64,000 nt of DNA from GCA-002733105 sp965219435 (GCA_965219435.1 OZ244743.1:682001-746000); one strand, 5' to 3'. Positions 53,528 to 63,619 are shown, counted from the stretch's first letter. Numbers and translations: made by a program. Notes: generated by a model from the letters alone, not told the origin.

Positions 53528-54230
53528 GGCGGGAAACGTGATGATATGGGCGCAATAATCGCATCGTAATATCACCTAACAGGCGCAGATAATCTGTTGC
53601 CATATCAGCATGAAAACGATTTTCATCATAACTTGCTATCGCCAACAAACCAGCACAAGGTTGATGGCCTAATGGTAAACAAGCCACTGACTTTACCTGT
53701 TCGGCTTGCTCACCAAATAATAGTGTTTTTTGAGCCAGTGTTAATCGACCACACACCGGTTGTTGTTTTGATAATAAACCATCAAAAATTTTGAAACGAT
53801 CATCATCAGCATGGTGTTGCACGATATTGTCATTTAACACTGGCAAGGCAATGTCATCATCGCCGCTATAAAATAAACGTAATGCCACCTCATCTGCTTC
53901 AAACTCTTGCTTCAGTTCAGCCATAAGTAATGGTAACAATTGCTCTAACCCTTCCGCATCCATCAGTCTCAAACACAGTTGATGTACACGTGATTGTAAC
54001 TCAGTGTTTTTGCGAGCATTGAATATTAAGGCGTTTAATTGTGTCTGTAAGGTTTCATTTTTTTGTCTAGCTTGTTCAAGCTGTCGCTGCGCAAAGGAAA
54101 TCGTACCTTCAGGAGATGTGGATAGCGCTAGTGAATCTAGCACCGAGGGCTGAGCAGTGAAAAACTCAGGATGTTTCATAAGATATTCTGCCACAAGCTC
54201 TGCGGTTAATTCGACTGTATCGTCGCCCAT
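53520..54230 (-). CDS. DUF484 family protein
   Basis: This 236-residue protein of unknown function has an N-terminal helical part with EYLMKHPEFF, a coiled coil (about 45-75), and a GAF-like C-terminal half. Its fixed position between dapF and xerC is conserved in gammaproteobacteria and suggests a tie to cell-division or recombination genes, but no function is established. Its start overlaps dapF by 25 bases. Confidence 0.9.
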   Translation of the reverse strand: MGDDTVELTAELVAEYLMKHPEFFTAQPSVLDSLALSTSPEGTISFAQRQLEQARQKNETLQTQLNALIFNARKNTELQSRVHQLCLRLMDAEGLEQLLPLLMAELKQEFEADEVALRLFYSGDDDIALPVLNDNIVQHHADDDRFKIFDGLLSKQQPVCGRLTLAQKTLLFGEQAEQVKSVACLPLGHQPCAGLLAIASYDENRFHADMATDYLRLLGDITMRLLRPYHHVSRRD

Positions 54231-55057
54231 GCTATTTCCCCATCAAATACATATGTTGTTGGCCCTGTCATCCAGACAGATGCATTGTCGTTTGACCATT
54301 CAATTAGTAATTCACCACCCGGTAACTTGACCTTCACTTCTCGGGTCAATAATCCTCGCTGAATACCACTTACCACTGCCGCACACGCACCGGTTCCACA
54401 AGCAAGTGTCTCACCGGCTCCCCGCTCAAATACGCGTAAATTAATTTGGCTAGGATTAACCACCTCCATAAAACCAACATTCACTCGCTCGGGAAACTGA
54501 TGATGTTGTTCAATCATAGACCCCAGCATACTGACCTCAGCAGTATTGATATCTTCAACCAGTAACACCGCATGCGGATTGCCCATTGAAATAACCCCAA
54601 GCTCAATATCTTGTCGTCCAGCTAAAGGTAAGCGATACGTGATTGATTGATTATTTGATACAAAAGGGATATCTGATGGTGAAAATCGGGGTAAACCCAT
54701 ATCAACGCTTACTTCGCCATCATTTCTCAAGCTGGGATATATCACACCAGAAGCGGTTTCTACTGCAATCGTCGTCTTATTAGTCAAGCCTTTTTCATGA
54801 ACAAATCGAGCGAAACAACGTGCACCATTACCACACTGGGCTACTTCGCTACCATCGGCATTAAATATACGGTATCTAAAATCGACATCAGGCGTTGACG
54901 ATTTCTCAACGAGTAACAGCTGATCACAGCCCACTCCAAATCGTCTATTGGCCAGAAATTGAATCTGACTCATTGTGAGTGTAACCTGCTGATTGATCGC
55001 ATCAATAACAACAAAGTCATTGCCGATGCCATGCATTTTAGTAAATTTCAACATCAT
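54206..55057 (-). CDS. dapF: Diaminopimelate epimerase
   Basis: DapF converts LL- to meso-diaminopimelate, used for lysine and peptidoglycan. The 283-residue protein has the two catalytic cysteines in AQCGNGARCFARF near residue 75 and ETLACGTGACAAVV near residue 220, plus the KMHGIGNDFVVID start. It is separated from lysA by two bases, so the two steps are made together. Confidence 0.97.
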   Translation of the reverse strand: MMLKFTKMHGIGNDFVVIDAINQQVTLTMSQIQFLANRRFGVGCDQLLLVEKSSTPDVDFRYRIFNADGSEVAQCGNGARCFARFVHEKGLTNKTTIAVETASGVIYPSLRNDGEVSVDMGLPRFSPSDIPFVSNNQSITYRLPLAGRQDIELGVISMGNPHAVLLVEDINTAEVSMLGSMIEQHHQFPERVNVGFMEVVNPSQINLRVFERGAGETLACGTGACAAVVSGIQRGLLTREVKVKLPGGELLIEWSNDNASVWMTGPTTYVFDGEIAWATIQSN

Positions 55058-55059
55058 AC

Positions 55060-56310
55060 TTAAGCCGGTAGCAGCTGCTCCCCAGCATATAATGATTCGA
55101 TGGTTTCGCGCTCACGAACAATATGTACAGTATCCCCATCGACCATCACTTCGGCCGCACGAGGACGCGAGTTGTAATTCGAGCTCATTGTAAAACCGTA
55201 GGCGCCTGCCGAACGAATCGCTAATAAATCATTGGGCTTAATAGCCAATATGCGATCTTTACCAAGAAAATCACCTGTTTCACAGATAGGGCCCACAATA
55301 TCAAAATTTTGTGGCGTGATAGAGTGATCTGGCTTTACTGCTTGAATAGCCATCCACGATTGATATAACGCTGGCCTTAATAAATCATTCATCGCCGCGT
55401 CAACAATGGCAAATTGTTTATCTTCTGTTGGTTTAATATACTCAACTTTAGTCACTAACATACCGGCATTTCCCGCGATCGCACGGCCAGGTTCTAACAA
55501 AATTTCTAAATCACGATTAATTAATAATGAGCGTAATGCAGCAGCATATTCTGCAGGGCTAGGCGGCGTTTCGTTATGGTAGGTAATACCAAGACCGCCA
55601 CCGATATCCAAATGTTTCAGTTTAATACCGAGTTCAGCCAGTCTATCGATTAAAGTCAATACTCGCTTCAGCGCATCAACAAACGGTGCAACAGAAGTCA
55701 GTTGCGATCCAATATGACAATCAATGCCAACGACATTCAAGTGAGATAAGGCTTGCGCTTGTAGATAGACCGCTTCAGCCTGCTCAATCGCTATACCGAA
55801 TTTATTTTCTTTTAAACCTGTCGATATATAAGGATGGGTTTGTGCATCAACATCAGGGTTAACCCGAATTGAAATCGCTGCTCGACAATCTAATTCGCTC
55901 GCCACATCATTAATTCGGTTCAACTCAGGTATCGATTCGACATTAAAACAACGAATACCTTGCTGTAATGCATAAGCAATCTCCGCAATTGTTTTACCCA
56001 CACCGGAAAAAACAACACGTTCAGCCTGGCCACCAGCCGCAAGCACACGCGCTAATTCACCTGCTGAAACAATATCAAAACCAGATCCTAATCGCGCCAA
56101 TACATTGAGTACCGCTAAATTAGAATTAGCTTTTACCGCATAACAAACGCAATGTGCTTGACCTGAAAATGCATGATCAAATGCTTTCCAATGTCGCTCT
56201 AATGTTGCACGAGAATAAATATACGTTGGTGTGCCAAACTGCTCCACAATCTTGGCTACGGCTACGTTTTCAGCAAATAGTTCACCTGATTTGTAATCAA
56301 AATCATCCAT
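55060..56310 (-). CDS. lysA: Diaminopimelate decarboxylase
   Basis: LysA decarboxylates meso-diaminopimelate to lysine with pyridoxal phosphate. The 416 residues show the PLP lysine in CYAVKANSN near residue 60, HIGSQL, the glycine-rich IDIGGGLG-like LDIGGGLGITY, EPGRAIAGNAG, and the substrate CETGDFLGKDR region. It follows lptM by six bases and precedes dapF by two. Confidence 0.97.
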   Translation of the reverse strand: MDDFDYKSGELFAENVAVAKIVEQFGTPTYIYSRATLERHWKAFDHAFSGQAHCVCYAVKANSNLAVLNVLARLGSGFDIVSAGELARVLAAGGQAERVVFSGVGKTIAEIAYALQQGIRCFNVESIPELNRINDVASELDCRAAISIRVNPDVDAQTHPYISTGLKENKFGIAIEQAEAVYLQAQALSHLNVVGIDCHIGSQLTSVAPFVDALKRVLTLIDRLAELGIKLKHLDIGGGLGITYHNETPPSPAEYAAALRSLLINRDLEILLEPGRAIAGNAGMLVTKVEYIKPTEDKQFAIVDAAMNDLLRPALYQSWMAIQAVKPDHSITPQNFDIVGPICETGDFLGKDRILAIKPNDLLAIRSAGAYGFTMSSNYNSRPRAAEVMVDGDTVHIVRERETIESLYAGEQLLPA

Positions 56311-56316
56311 TGTTAC

Positions 56317-56445
56317 TTACATCTCCGAGCTCATCAGGGTATTACCTTCCGGCAAATACAAGTCGCCCTTCTGGCCACATGCAACCAACACGGTCAAAAG
56401 GCCTACTATCAATATTAGTCGTTTCCAGCTGATCATTTTGTGCAT
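56317..56445 (-). CDS. lptM: LPS translocon maturation chaperone LptM (YifL-type lipoprotein)
   Basis: This tiny lipoprotein (42 residues) begins with a basic stretch and a hydrophobic core, then a lipobox LVAC followed by CGQKGDLYLP, the defining motif of the family (usually CGQKGPLYxP). In E. coli, LptM stabilises the LptD/E export translocon. A GGGAA site lies eight bases before the ATG at 56445, and the stop is six bases from lysA, the conserved neighbour. cyaY, often divergent here, is replaced by pilB. Confidence 0.9.
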   Translation of the reverse strand: MHKMISWKRLILIVGLLTVLVACGQKGDLYLPEGNTLMSSEM

Positions 56446-56592
56446 TATTCTTTCCCATTTCAAACAATTGTGAGCAGTATATACGGGAAGTAACTACCTC
56501 GTCTCGACTTGCAAACTAGAAATTATCGAATAACTTACATAAGATAAGCACACTATTCACATAACCTTTAGGTTTTAGGTCATCAACATATC

Positions 56593-58302
56593 ATGGAAAA
56601 TACAGAATCGATCAGACTCAGCGGCTTAGCAAGACGTCTCATTACTGATGGCTTATTGAGTGAAGATGACGCTTTATCTGCTCAAAAAAACGCAAAACAA
56701 GCTAACCAACCTTTTGTAAATTATTTGGTGCGCAATAAAATTCTTGATAGCCATGCTATAGCCTTAGTTGCTTCACAAGAATTTGGCGTCCCACTGTTCG
56801 ATATTGATGCAATGAATATGGAAGTGGCTGCGACGTCACTGATTAAAGAAGACCTTATTCGTAAACATCATGCCTTACCGATATACCAGCGGGGTAATCG
56901 CCTGCATGTCGCCATGTCAGATCCGACTAATTTACAAGCTTTAGACGAATATCAATTCAGCACGGGGATGAATACCTTTGCAGTTTTAGTGGAAGAAAAA
57001 AAACTGACTGCGGCTATTGAACGCGCTCTAGACAAAACAGATGAAAAATTTGAGGACTTTGGTTCAGACTTAGATGATATTGATCTAGGTCCTGATGACA
57101 TTAATGACGGTCAATCTCAATCGACCTCAGAAGCTGATGAAACCCCTATCGTACGCTTTATTAATGGTATTTTGACCCATGCGATTAAATCAGGTGCGTC
57201 TGATATTCACTTTGAACCTTATGAGAAGAAATATCGGGTTCGCATTCGAATCGATGGCATTTTGCAAGAAGCACAATCAGCACCAATAACACTTGGAGGT
57301 CGAATAGCGGCACGTATTAAAGTTCTCTCTCGATTAAATATTGCCGAACGACGAGTGCCACAAGATGGTCGGATGCGACTAAAACTATCCCCTACAAAAA
57401 CAATCGATTTTCGGGTTAATACTTGCCCAACGCTATTCGGTGAAAAAATTGTATTACGTATTCTAGACCCGACCAGTGCGCAGCTAGGCATTGATGTGTT
57501 GGGTTATGAACCCGATCAGAAAAAAATCTTTATGGATACCATGCATCAACCATACGGAATGATTCTGGTCACAGGTCCAACAGGTAGTGGTAAAACCGTT
57601 TCACTTTATACCGCTCTCAATATCCTTAATACCGATGATAGGAATATATCAACAGCTGAAGATCCTGCTGAAATAAGTTTGGCGGGCATTAATCAAGTGA
57701 ATGTTAACCCAGCTGTAGGCCTCACTTTTTCTTCGGCATTAAAAGCATTTCTTCGCCAAGATCCAGATATTATTATGGTCGGTGAAATTCGTGATTTAGA
57801 AACAGCTGAAATATCAATTAAAGCCGCACAAACCGGCCATATGGTATTTTCAACCCTACACACCAACGATGCACCTCAAACATTAACTCGTCTCGCGAAC
57901 ATGGGTGTACCCGCCTTTAATATTGCTTCCGCTGTGTCGCTAATTATCGCTCAACGTTTAGGTCGTCGCTTATGTAATAAATGTAAGCAGGCAGAAAAAA
58001 TTCCAGCCGATGCACTATTAGAAGAAGGGTTTACTCAAGCACAAATAGATAAAGGAGTAACCATTTTCAAAGCAATGGGTTGTGATAGTTGCACATTAGG
58101 TTATAAAGGCCGTGTTGGTATTTATCAAGTCATGCCTATTTCTGAAGATATGGGTCGCATCATCATGGAAGGTGGCAATGCGATGATGTTGGCCGATCAA
58201 GCAGAAAAAGAAGGCATTGATGATTTAAGAAAATCCGGTCTTAAAAAAGTAGCCGCTGGCATGACGAGTCTCGAAGAACTAAACCGTGTGATCAAGGAGT
58301 AA
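56593..58302 (+). CDS. pilB: Type IV pilus assembly ATPase PilB
   Basis: PilB is the hexameric ATPase that powers pilus extension. The 569 residues comprise the N-terminal MshEN-type domain (about 1-150), the ASDIHFEPYE and Walker A GPTGSGKTVSLY blocks (the latter near residue 327), the AspBox and Walker B regions (GEIRDLETAEI), and the zinc-binding CNKCK...CDSC near residues 460-500. It begins a three-gene pilBCD set, with pilC four bases later. Confidence 0.97.
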   Translation: MENTESIRLSGLARRLITDGLLSEDDALSAQKNAKQANQPFVNYLVRNKILDSHAIALVASQEFGVPLFDIDAMNMEVAATSLIKEDLIRKHHALPIYQRGNRLHVAMSDPTNLQALDEYQFSTGMNTFAVLVEEKKLTAAIERALDKTDEKFEDFGSDLDDIDLGPDDINDGQSQSTSEADETPIVRFINGILTHAIKSGASDIHFEPYEKKYRVRIRIDGILQEAQSAPITLGGRIAARIKVLSRLNIAERRVPQDGRMRLKLSPTKTIDFRVNTCPTLFGEKIVLRILDPTSAQLGIDVLGYEPDQKKIFMDTMHQPYGMILVTGPTGSGKTVSLYTALNILNTDDRNISTAEDPAEISLAGINQVNVNPAVGLTFSSALKAFLRQDPDIIMVGEIRDLETAEISIKAAQTGHMVFSTLHTNDAPQTLTRLANMGVPAFNIASAVSLIIAQRLGRRLCNKCKQAEKIPADALLEEGFTQAQIDKGVTIFKAMGCDSCTLGYKGRVGIYQVMPISEDMGRIIMEGGNAMMLADQAEKEGIDDLRKSGLKKVAAGMTSLEELNRVIKE

Positions 58303-58305
58303 TAG

Positions 58306-59541
58306 ATGGCTCAAGCAACTAAAAAAGCCCAAAAAAATATTGATCCCGTTTATATCTGGCAGGGTTCGAATAAAGATGGTCGGCGCATTAAAGGTGAGCA
58401 GTCGGCAACCAGTGTTAGTGAAGTCAAAGCTATTTTAAGGCGCCAAGGGATCATCCCAATAAAAGTCAAAAAGAAACCTAAAGATCTTTTTGCACCAAGA
58501 AAGCCTGCAATCAAGCCTTCCGATATTGCGGTATTTAGCCGCATGTTAGCCACCATGATGTCTGCTGGTGTTCCACTGATGCAGGCGATGCAGATTATTG
58601 GTGAGGGTCATGAAAATTCTAGTATGCAGAAGATGATTTTATCGATTAAATCAGACGTAGAGTCAGGGACTAGTTTAGCTGAATCACTGGCAAAATTTCC
58701 TTTATATTTTGATGATCTTTTTGTCAGTTTAGTCAATGCTGGTGAGCAATCAGGTACCTTAGAAACGCTACTACATGAAATCGCGGCCTATAAAGAAAAA
58801 ACCGAAGCATTAAAGGCTAAAATCAAAAAAGCTTTGGTCTATCCTATCGCCATCATTGTTGTTGCATTTATCGTGACAGCTATTTTAATGATCTTCGTCA
58901 TTCCCCAATTCGAAGCATTATTTACCGGCTTTGGGGCCGATTTACCTGCCCTTACAAAAATCGTTATTAGTGTCTCTGAAATGTTCCAAGAATATTGGTG
59001 GATGATTTTTGGATCGATTATCGCTGCTATCTTTATCATTAAAGAAAGCAGACGACGTTCACGCAAGGTGCAACACTTCTTTGATCGTTTGCTACTAAAA
59101 ATCCCCGTCATCGGCATGATTCAAAAAAAAGGCGCTATCGCTCGTTTTGCGCGTACTTTTTCCACCATGTTCAAAGCAGGTGTGCCAATGGTTGAAGCCA
59201 TGGTTTCAGTCGCTGGCGCAACCGGTAATATCGTATTCAGTGAGGCTACCATAGTGATGCGAGATGATGTATCAACAGGTACCCAATTAAATACAGCAAT
59301 GAAAGAAAGTGAGGTATTTCCAAATATGGTGGTGCAAATGGTCGCAATTGGTGAAGAATCTGGATCGCTTGATGCCATGTTAGCTAAAGTAGCCGATTTC
59401 TTTGAGCAAGAAGTCGATGATGCCGTTGATAATATGACGGCACTCATGGAACCGATGATTATGGCTATTTTAGGCGGTTTGATTGGTACCTTGGTTATTG
59501 CGATGTACTTACCTATCTTTAAACTGGGTGCGGTAGTGTAA
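58306..59541 (+). CDS. pilC: Type IV pilus inner-membrane platform protein PilC
   Basis: PilC is the inner-membrane platform that couples the PilB motor to the growing pilus. The 411-residue protein has two copies of the GspF/PilC cytoplasmic domain (about residues 70-190 and 275-395), each followed by a membrane segment, with typical FSRMLATMMSAGVPLMQAM and FARTFSTMFKAGVPMVEAM repeats. It lies between pilB and pilD. Confidence 0.97.
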   Translation: MAQATKKAQKNIDPVYIWQGSNKDGRRIKGEQSATSVSEVKAILRRQGIIPIKVKKKPKDLFAPRKPAIKPSDIAVFSRMLATMMSAGVPLMQAMQIIGEGHENSSMQKMILSIKSDVESGTSLAESLAKFPLYFDDLFVSLVNAGEQSGTLETLLHEIAAYKEKTEALKAKIKKALVYPIAIIVVAFIVTAILMIFVIPQFEALFTGFGADLPALTKIVISVSEMFQEYWWMIFGSIIAAIFIIKESRRRSRKVQHFFDRLLLKIPVIGMIQKKGAIARFARTFSTMFKAGVPMVEAMVSVAGATGNIVFSEATIVMRDDVSTGTQLNTAMKESEVFPNMVVQMVAIGEESGSLDAMLAKVADFFEQEVDDAVDNMTALMEPMIMAILGGLIGTLVIAMYLPIFKLGAVV

Positions 59542-59543
59542 TC

Positions 59544-60410
59544 ATGACATTAATAGTGCTATTACAATCATCACCACTTTGGTTCATATCACTGGTCAGC
59601 ATACTTGGACTTTTAGTGGGCAGTTTTCTTAACGTCGTCATTTATCGACTACCACTAATGATGCAACGTGACTGGAAAGCACAATGCGATGAGCTTAATA
59701 ATCAATCATCCGAAGAAGCATCACCTCTCACACTCAGTGTTCCGCGATCGCGTTGCCCTCATTGTGAACACACCATTACTGCTCTCGAAAATATTCCCGT
59801 TATCAGCTATCTATTTTTAGGTGGTCAATGTAAGCAATGTAAGGCACCCATTTCAAAGCGTTACCCATTGATTGAAGCTTTAACTGGCTTCCTTTCTGGC
59901 ATTGTCGCTTGGCATTTTGGCTTTGAATGGGCTTGCTTAGGCGGGCTATTATTAACCTGGTCGCTCATCGCTCTGACATTTATTGATCTTGACCATCAAC
60001 TTTTACCTGACAGTATCACCTTGCCTTTATTATGGCTGGGTATCATCTTTAACCTGTTTACGACTTATACCGACTTAACAGCAAGCGTAATGGGTGCGAT
60101 TGCTGGCTATCTATCACTATGGTTAGTATTTCATGGCTTTAAGCTGGTCACAGGTAAAGAAGGCATGGGCTACGGTGATTTTAAATTATTAGCTGCCTTA
60201 GGCGCTTGGTTTGGCTGGATTTTATTACCCTCAATCATACTGCTATCCTCTTTTGTTGGTGCAATTGTCGGTATCTCACTGATCCTATTTCGTCAACATC
60301 AACGTAATATTCCCATCCCTTTTGGCCCCTACCTAGCGGCAGCTGGTTGGCTAGCATTAATTTTCGGGGAAACCATGACCCATAGCTATCTTAGTTGGAC
60401 CATAAACTAA
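59544..60410 (+). CDS. pilD: Prepilin peptidase PilD
   Basis: PilD cuts the leader of type IV prepilins and methylates the new N-terminus. The 288 residues have the zinc-binding two-CxxC region (CPHC and CKQC around residues 71-100), and the catalytic aspartates in LTFIDLDHQLLPD and GMGYGDFKLLA. It starts three bases after pilC and is followed four bases later by coaE. Pilin genes themselves are elsewhere. Confidence 0.97.
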   Translation: MTLIVLLQSSPLWFISLVSILGLLVGSFLNVVIYRLPLMMQRDWKAQCDELNNQSSEEASPLTLSVPRSRCPHCEHTITALENIPVISYLFLGGQCKQCKAPISKRYPLIEALTGFLSGIVAWHFGFEWACLGGLLLTWSLIALTFIDLDHQLLPDSITLPLLWLGIIFNLFTTYTDLTASVMGAIAGYLSLWLVFHGFKLVTGKEGMGYGDFKLLAALGAWFGWILLPSIILLSSFVGAIVGISLILFRQHQRNIPIPFGPYLAAAGWLALIFGETMTHSYLSWTIN

Positions 60411-60414
60411 ACTC

Positions 60415-61050
60415 ATGTTCAAAGTGGGCCTTACTGGAGGTATTGCAAGTGGAAAATCGACAGTCTGTCGATTATTTGCTGAACATGGGATCCCAATCAT
60501 TGATGCCGACGTCATCGCAAAGAAATTAGTTGAACCTAAACAACACGCTTATATCGAAATTACCAAAGCATTTGGCCAGCATTCTTGTCTATCAAATGGC
60601 CAACTTAACCGTGATTATTTACGACAACTTATTTTCACTGATAATAAGGCAAAGCTGAAATTAGAATCAATACTCCACCCTCTTATTCGTGAACAGTTAA
60701 TTGAGCAAAGTAATGCCCAAAATGCGCCATATTGCATATTGGATATTCCCTTACTCATTGAAAGTAAAATGAACCATTGCGTTAATCATATTTTAATCAT
60801 TGATATTAATTTGGCTTTACAGATCCGTCGATTATGCGACCGCGACCAAATTACAGAGGATGAAGCCCAGTTGATCATTAGCCAGCAAGCGACTCGCCAA
60901 CAGCGTTTAGCTTGTGCCGATGACGTTATAAGCAATGATAATAATCTAGAACAACTAAAAAATATCGTTGATAACTTACATAAAAAATATCTTTCTAAAT
61001 CAAATAACCTCCACTCGAGTTGCCAGCAAAAGGATAGTCATGGACAATAA
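60415..61050 (+). CDS. coaE: Dephospho-CoA kinase
   Basis: CoaE phosphorylates dephospho-CoA, the last step to coenzyme A. The 211-residue P-loop protein begins MFKVGLTGGIASGKSTVCRLF, with the DADVIAK segment and the lid region LRQLIF. It sits directly after pilD and before zapD and yacG, the order shared with E. coli and Pseudomonas. It shares the CoA pathway with coaBC at 15-16 kb. Confidence 0.96.
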   Translation: MFKVGLTGGIASGKSTVCRLFAEHGIPIIDADVIAKKLVEPKQHAYIEITKAFGQHSCLSNGQLNRDYLRQLIFTDNKAKLKLESILHPLIREQLIEQSNAQNAPYCILDIPLLIESKMNHCVNHILIIDINLALQIRRLCDRDQITEDEAQLIISQQATRQQRLACADDVISNDNNLEQLKNIVDNLHKKYLSKSNNLHSSCQQKDSHGQ

Positions 61051-61088
61051 GTATTTTTACGATCCTTATCTTAATATTTGAATCGCCA

Positions 61089-61859
61089 GTGTCAGAAAAA
61101 ATTATTTACGAACAACCGCTCAATGAGCGCATAAGAACTTTTCTTCGGCTTGAATTTTTATTCACGCGTATTGATCACGCTTTGAAACAAAATGACGAAT
61201 TAAGTAATCGCAATGCGATTGATGGCTTACTCAATATTTTGTCTGTTTTTGAGCGCAGTGATCTTAAACAAGAAATAATGAAAGAACTAGAACGCATGGT
61301 GAACACATTATCCGCTTTAGAAAATACGCCGGGAGTAGATAAGCAAGCACTCAATAATCTACTCGAAGAATTAGACCAAATTTTAGATTCATTACATATT
61401 AATAAAGCCGCGATTGGTCAAGGCTTGCGTGAAAATGACTTTCTTTACAGTATTCGTCAACGCGCCAGTATTCCAGGTGGAAGTTGTGACTTTGATTTAC
61501 CTGCCTACCATTTCTGGTTACGACATACGTCTTACGAAGTCCGCAAACATCAGTTAATCAATTGGCTTAATCAATTTTCTAGCATGCGTGCCGCTATTGA
61601 AATGTCACTTAAACTCATTCGTGAGAGTACTGGCTTTAACTCTGCTAGTGCGTCCGCAGGGTTTTTCCAACAAAGTTTGGATAGCAGCCAACCCAATCAG
61701 CTTATTCGGGTAAGCGTGCCAAATGACACAAGCTATTACCCTGAAATTAGTGGTGGTAAACACCGTTTTACCGTTCGCCTCATGCATTTTGATATAAATC
61801 AACGGGCCAAACAAATCACTGAAGACATAGAGTTTTCACTTAGTATTTGTGCAATGTAA
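61089..61859 (+). CDS. zapD: Cell division protein ZapD
   Basis: ZapD bundles FtsZ filaments at midcell. The 256-residue protein opens with YEQPLNERIRTFLRLEFLFTR, typical of the family, and has LYSIRQRASIPGGSCDFDLPAYHFWL and a C-terminal RFTVRLM. It starts at a GTG (61089) without a clear ribosome site; I know no better in-frame start. It precedes yacG as in other gammaproteobacteria. Confidence 0.93.
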   Translation: MSEKIIYEQPLNERIRTFLRLEFLFTRIDHALKQNDELSNRNAIDGLLNILSVFERSDLKQEIMKELERMVNTLSALENTPGVDKQALNNLLEELDQILDSLHINKAAIGQGLRENDFLYSIRQRASIPGGSCDFDLPAYHFWLRHTSYEVRKHQLINWLNQFSSMRAAIEMSLKLIRESTGFNSASASAGFFQQSLDSSQPNQLIRVSVPNDTSYYPEISGGKHRFTVRLMHFDINQRAKQITEDIEFSLSICAM

Positions 61860-61871
61860 CCAGGCTAGCGG

Positions 61872-62075
61872 ATGACTAAGATTATTGTTCAATGTCCACA
61901 ATGTCGCCAATCAGTCCCTTGGCAAGCCGATCAGCTGTGGAAACCCTTTTGCAGTGAACGGTGCAAATTAATCGACTTAGGCGATTGGGCATCCGAAAAC
62001 CATCGTATTCCAGATAATTCATCTCAAATCAACCAGATTGATATCGATGAATATAATCCTTCTGATTATCATTAA
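61872..62075 (+). CDS. yacG: DNA gyrase inhibitor YacG
   Basis: YacG is a small zinc-binding protein that binds GyrB in E. coli. The 67-residue protein has a CPQC...CSERC zinc site, the WLGDW-like LIDLGDWASENHRIP motif, and an acidic C-terminal tail. It ends the pilBCD-coaE-zapD-yacG run. An inverted repeat TCAGGC/GCCTGA (62080-62102) between it and nadA could act as a weak terminator, without a T run. Confidence 0.95.
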   Translation: MTKIIVQCPQCRQSVPWQADQLWKPFCSERCKLIDLGDWASENHRIPDNSSQINQIDIDEYNPSDYH

Positions 62076-62112
62076 TTAATCAGGCTTAACCACTAGGCCT
62101 GAAGAGCTATCA

Positions 62113-63189
62113 TCATGCATCTCCAGCAGTCAAAATACCCTGCTGATATGAAAAATCTAACATTTTATTCAATGGAATCAAGGCTTTTTTACGAGTTTCC
62201 TCATCTACTTCAACTTCGTTTTTGGTGTCTCGCAGCGTTTCGTATAAATTAACTAAAGTATTCATTGCCATCCACGGGCAATGAGCACAACTTTTACATG
62301 TCGCACTTTTACCGCCTGTAGGTGCAGGAATAAGCCGTTTATTAGGTACCGTTTGGCTCATTTTATAAAATAACCCATAGTCAGTAGCAATAATCAATGT
62401 GTCTGCTTTTGATGCTTTTCCTGCCGCAATAATTTGTTTTGTTGAACCAACGAAATCCGCTTTCGCAATAATAGATTCAGGTGATTCAGGATGAACTAAT
62501 ACCTCAGCACCAGGGTGTTTTTTGATCAAAGCTTCCAGTTCATAAAGCTTAAACTCATCATGAACAACACAATGACCTTGCCATAGAATCATATCAGCAC
62601 CGGTCTTATTATTAATATATTGGCCTAAATGACGATCCGGCCCCCAAATTATTTTCTTACCTTGTGCCATCAAGTGCTGAATAATCTGTATCGCATTACT
62701 TGATGTCACAATCCAGTCTGCACGGGCTTTAACTTCAACACTGGTATTGGCGTAAACGACCACTTCATGTTCAGGATATTGATCACAAAACTGACTAAAC
62801 TCATCGATTGGGCAGCCTAAATCTAAAGAGCATTCTGCTTCCAATGTTGGCATGATGACTGTTTTTTCTGGACTTAAAATTTTTGCCGTTTCACCCATGA
62901 AGCGTACGCCACAAACGACTAAGGTACTCGCTTGATGCTGAGCGCCAAAATTAGCCATATCTAATGAGTCAGAGACATAACCACCTGTTTCTTCTGCCAG
63001 TGCCTGCAGTTCATCATCTACATAATAATGGGCAATTAAGACTGCATTTTTTAATTTAAGCAACGATTTAATTTTGGAGACATAGTCTTGTTTTTGAGTA
63101 TCCGTCAGCCAGGGGTTCGGCGTAACATTATCAATAATATGATCAATTCTTGATTGCAATTTTTTTGGAATTGTCTCGGCAAGACTCAT
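62113..63189 (-). CDS. nadA: Quinolinate synthase NadA
   Basis: NadA makes quinolinate for NAD using a 4Fe-4S cluster. The 358 residues contain the three cluster cysteines expected in the family: in VVCGVRFMGE, in GHCVVHDEF, and in CKSCAHCPWMAMN. The AHYY near residue 55 and the HPESP motif are substrate-binding residues. An AAGG site lies before the ATG. It converges with yacG and follows mutT by 34 bases on the same strand. Confidence 0.96.
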   Translation of the reverse strand: MSLAETIPKKLQSRIDHIIDNVTPNPWLTDTQKQDYVSKIKSLLKLKNAVLIAHYYVDDELQALAEETGGYVSDSLDMANFGAQHQASTLVVCGVRFMGETAKILSPEKTVIMPTLEAECSLDLGCPIDEFSQFCDQYPEHEVVVYANTSVEVKARADWIVTSSNAIQIIQHLMAQGKKIIWGPDRHLGQYINNKTGADMILWQGHCVVHDEFKLYELEALIKKHPGAEVLVHPESPESIIAKADFVGSTKQIIAAGKASKADTLIIATDYGLFYKMSQTVPNKRLIPAPTGGKSATCKSCAHCPWMAMNTLVNLYETLRDTKNEVEVDEETRKKALIPLNKMLDFSYQQGILTAGDA

Positions 63190-63223
63190 TTAATATTACC
63201 TTTAATAGTGTAAATGTAATGAA

Positions 63224-63619
63224 TTATCGTAAAGCTTGTAACGCTAATACAATCGGAGCATTAGCTGCTGGAAATGGATAATCAGCTAAGTCAGATATCG
63301 CACTCCAGCTTAATGTCTGGCCTTCTTGGCCATTAGGTGTGCCATCAAAATTTTCGACATGCCATACATCCAACAAAACTGATCTATCGTCATAATCATG
63401 AGAAACAGTCAGTAATGGTTTCGCTGAAACAACCAAAATACCTAGCTCCTCCAGTATTTCACGCTTTAATGCACCAAAAACCGTTTCACCTGCTTCAACC
63501 TTTCCACCAGGAAATTCCCACAAATCACCCTGATGTTGGTGCGGTTGTCGAAGTGCTAGTAGTACTTGGTTTTCAGTATTTACAATTGTGGCTACTGCTA
63601 CGTGTATCAGTTTTTTCAT
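63224..63619 (-). CDS. mutT: 8-oxo-dGTP diphosphatase (MutT, Nudix)
   Basis: This 131-residue Nudix hydrolase cleans the nucleotide pool of 8-oxo-dGTP. The full Nudix box is visible: GGKVEAGETVFGALKREILEELG. The start MKKLIHVAVATIV fits MutT. The ATG at 63619 overlaps the zinc-finger gene's stop (ATGA), which supports it over a frame running to 63655. Specificity for 8-oxo-dGTP is inferred from length and neighbour genes. Confidence 0.87.
   Translation of the reverse strand: MKKLIHVAVATIVNTENQVLLALRQPHQHQGDLWEFPGGKVEAGETVFGALKREILEELGILVVSAKPLLTVSHDYDDRSVLLDVWHVENFDGTPNGQEGQTLSWSAISDLADYPFPAANAPIVLALQALR

Noticed and set aside
62080..62102. Inverted repeat TCAGGC/GCCTGA as a strong terminator for yacG or nadA.
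   Set aside because: There is no T run on either side; it is mentioned with yacG only as a weak possibility.
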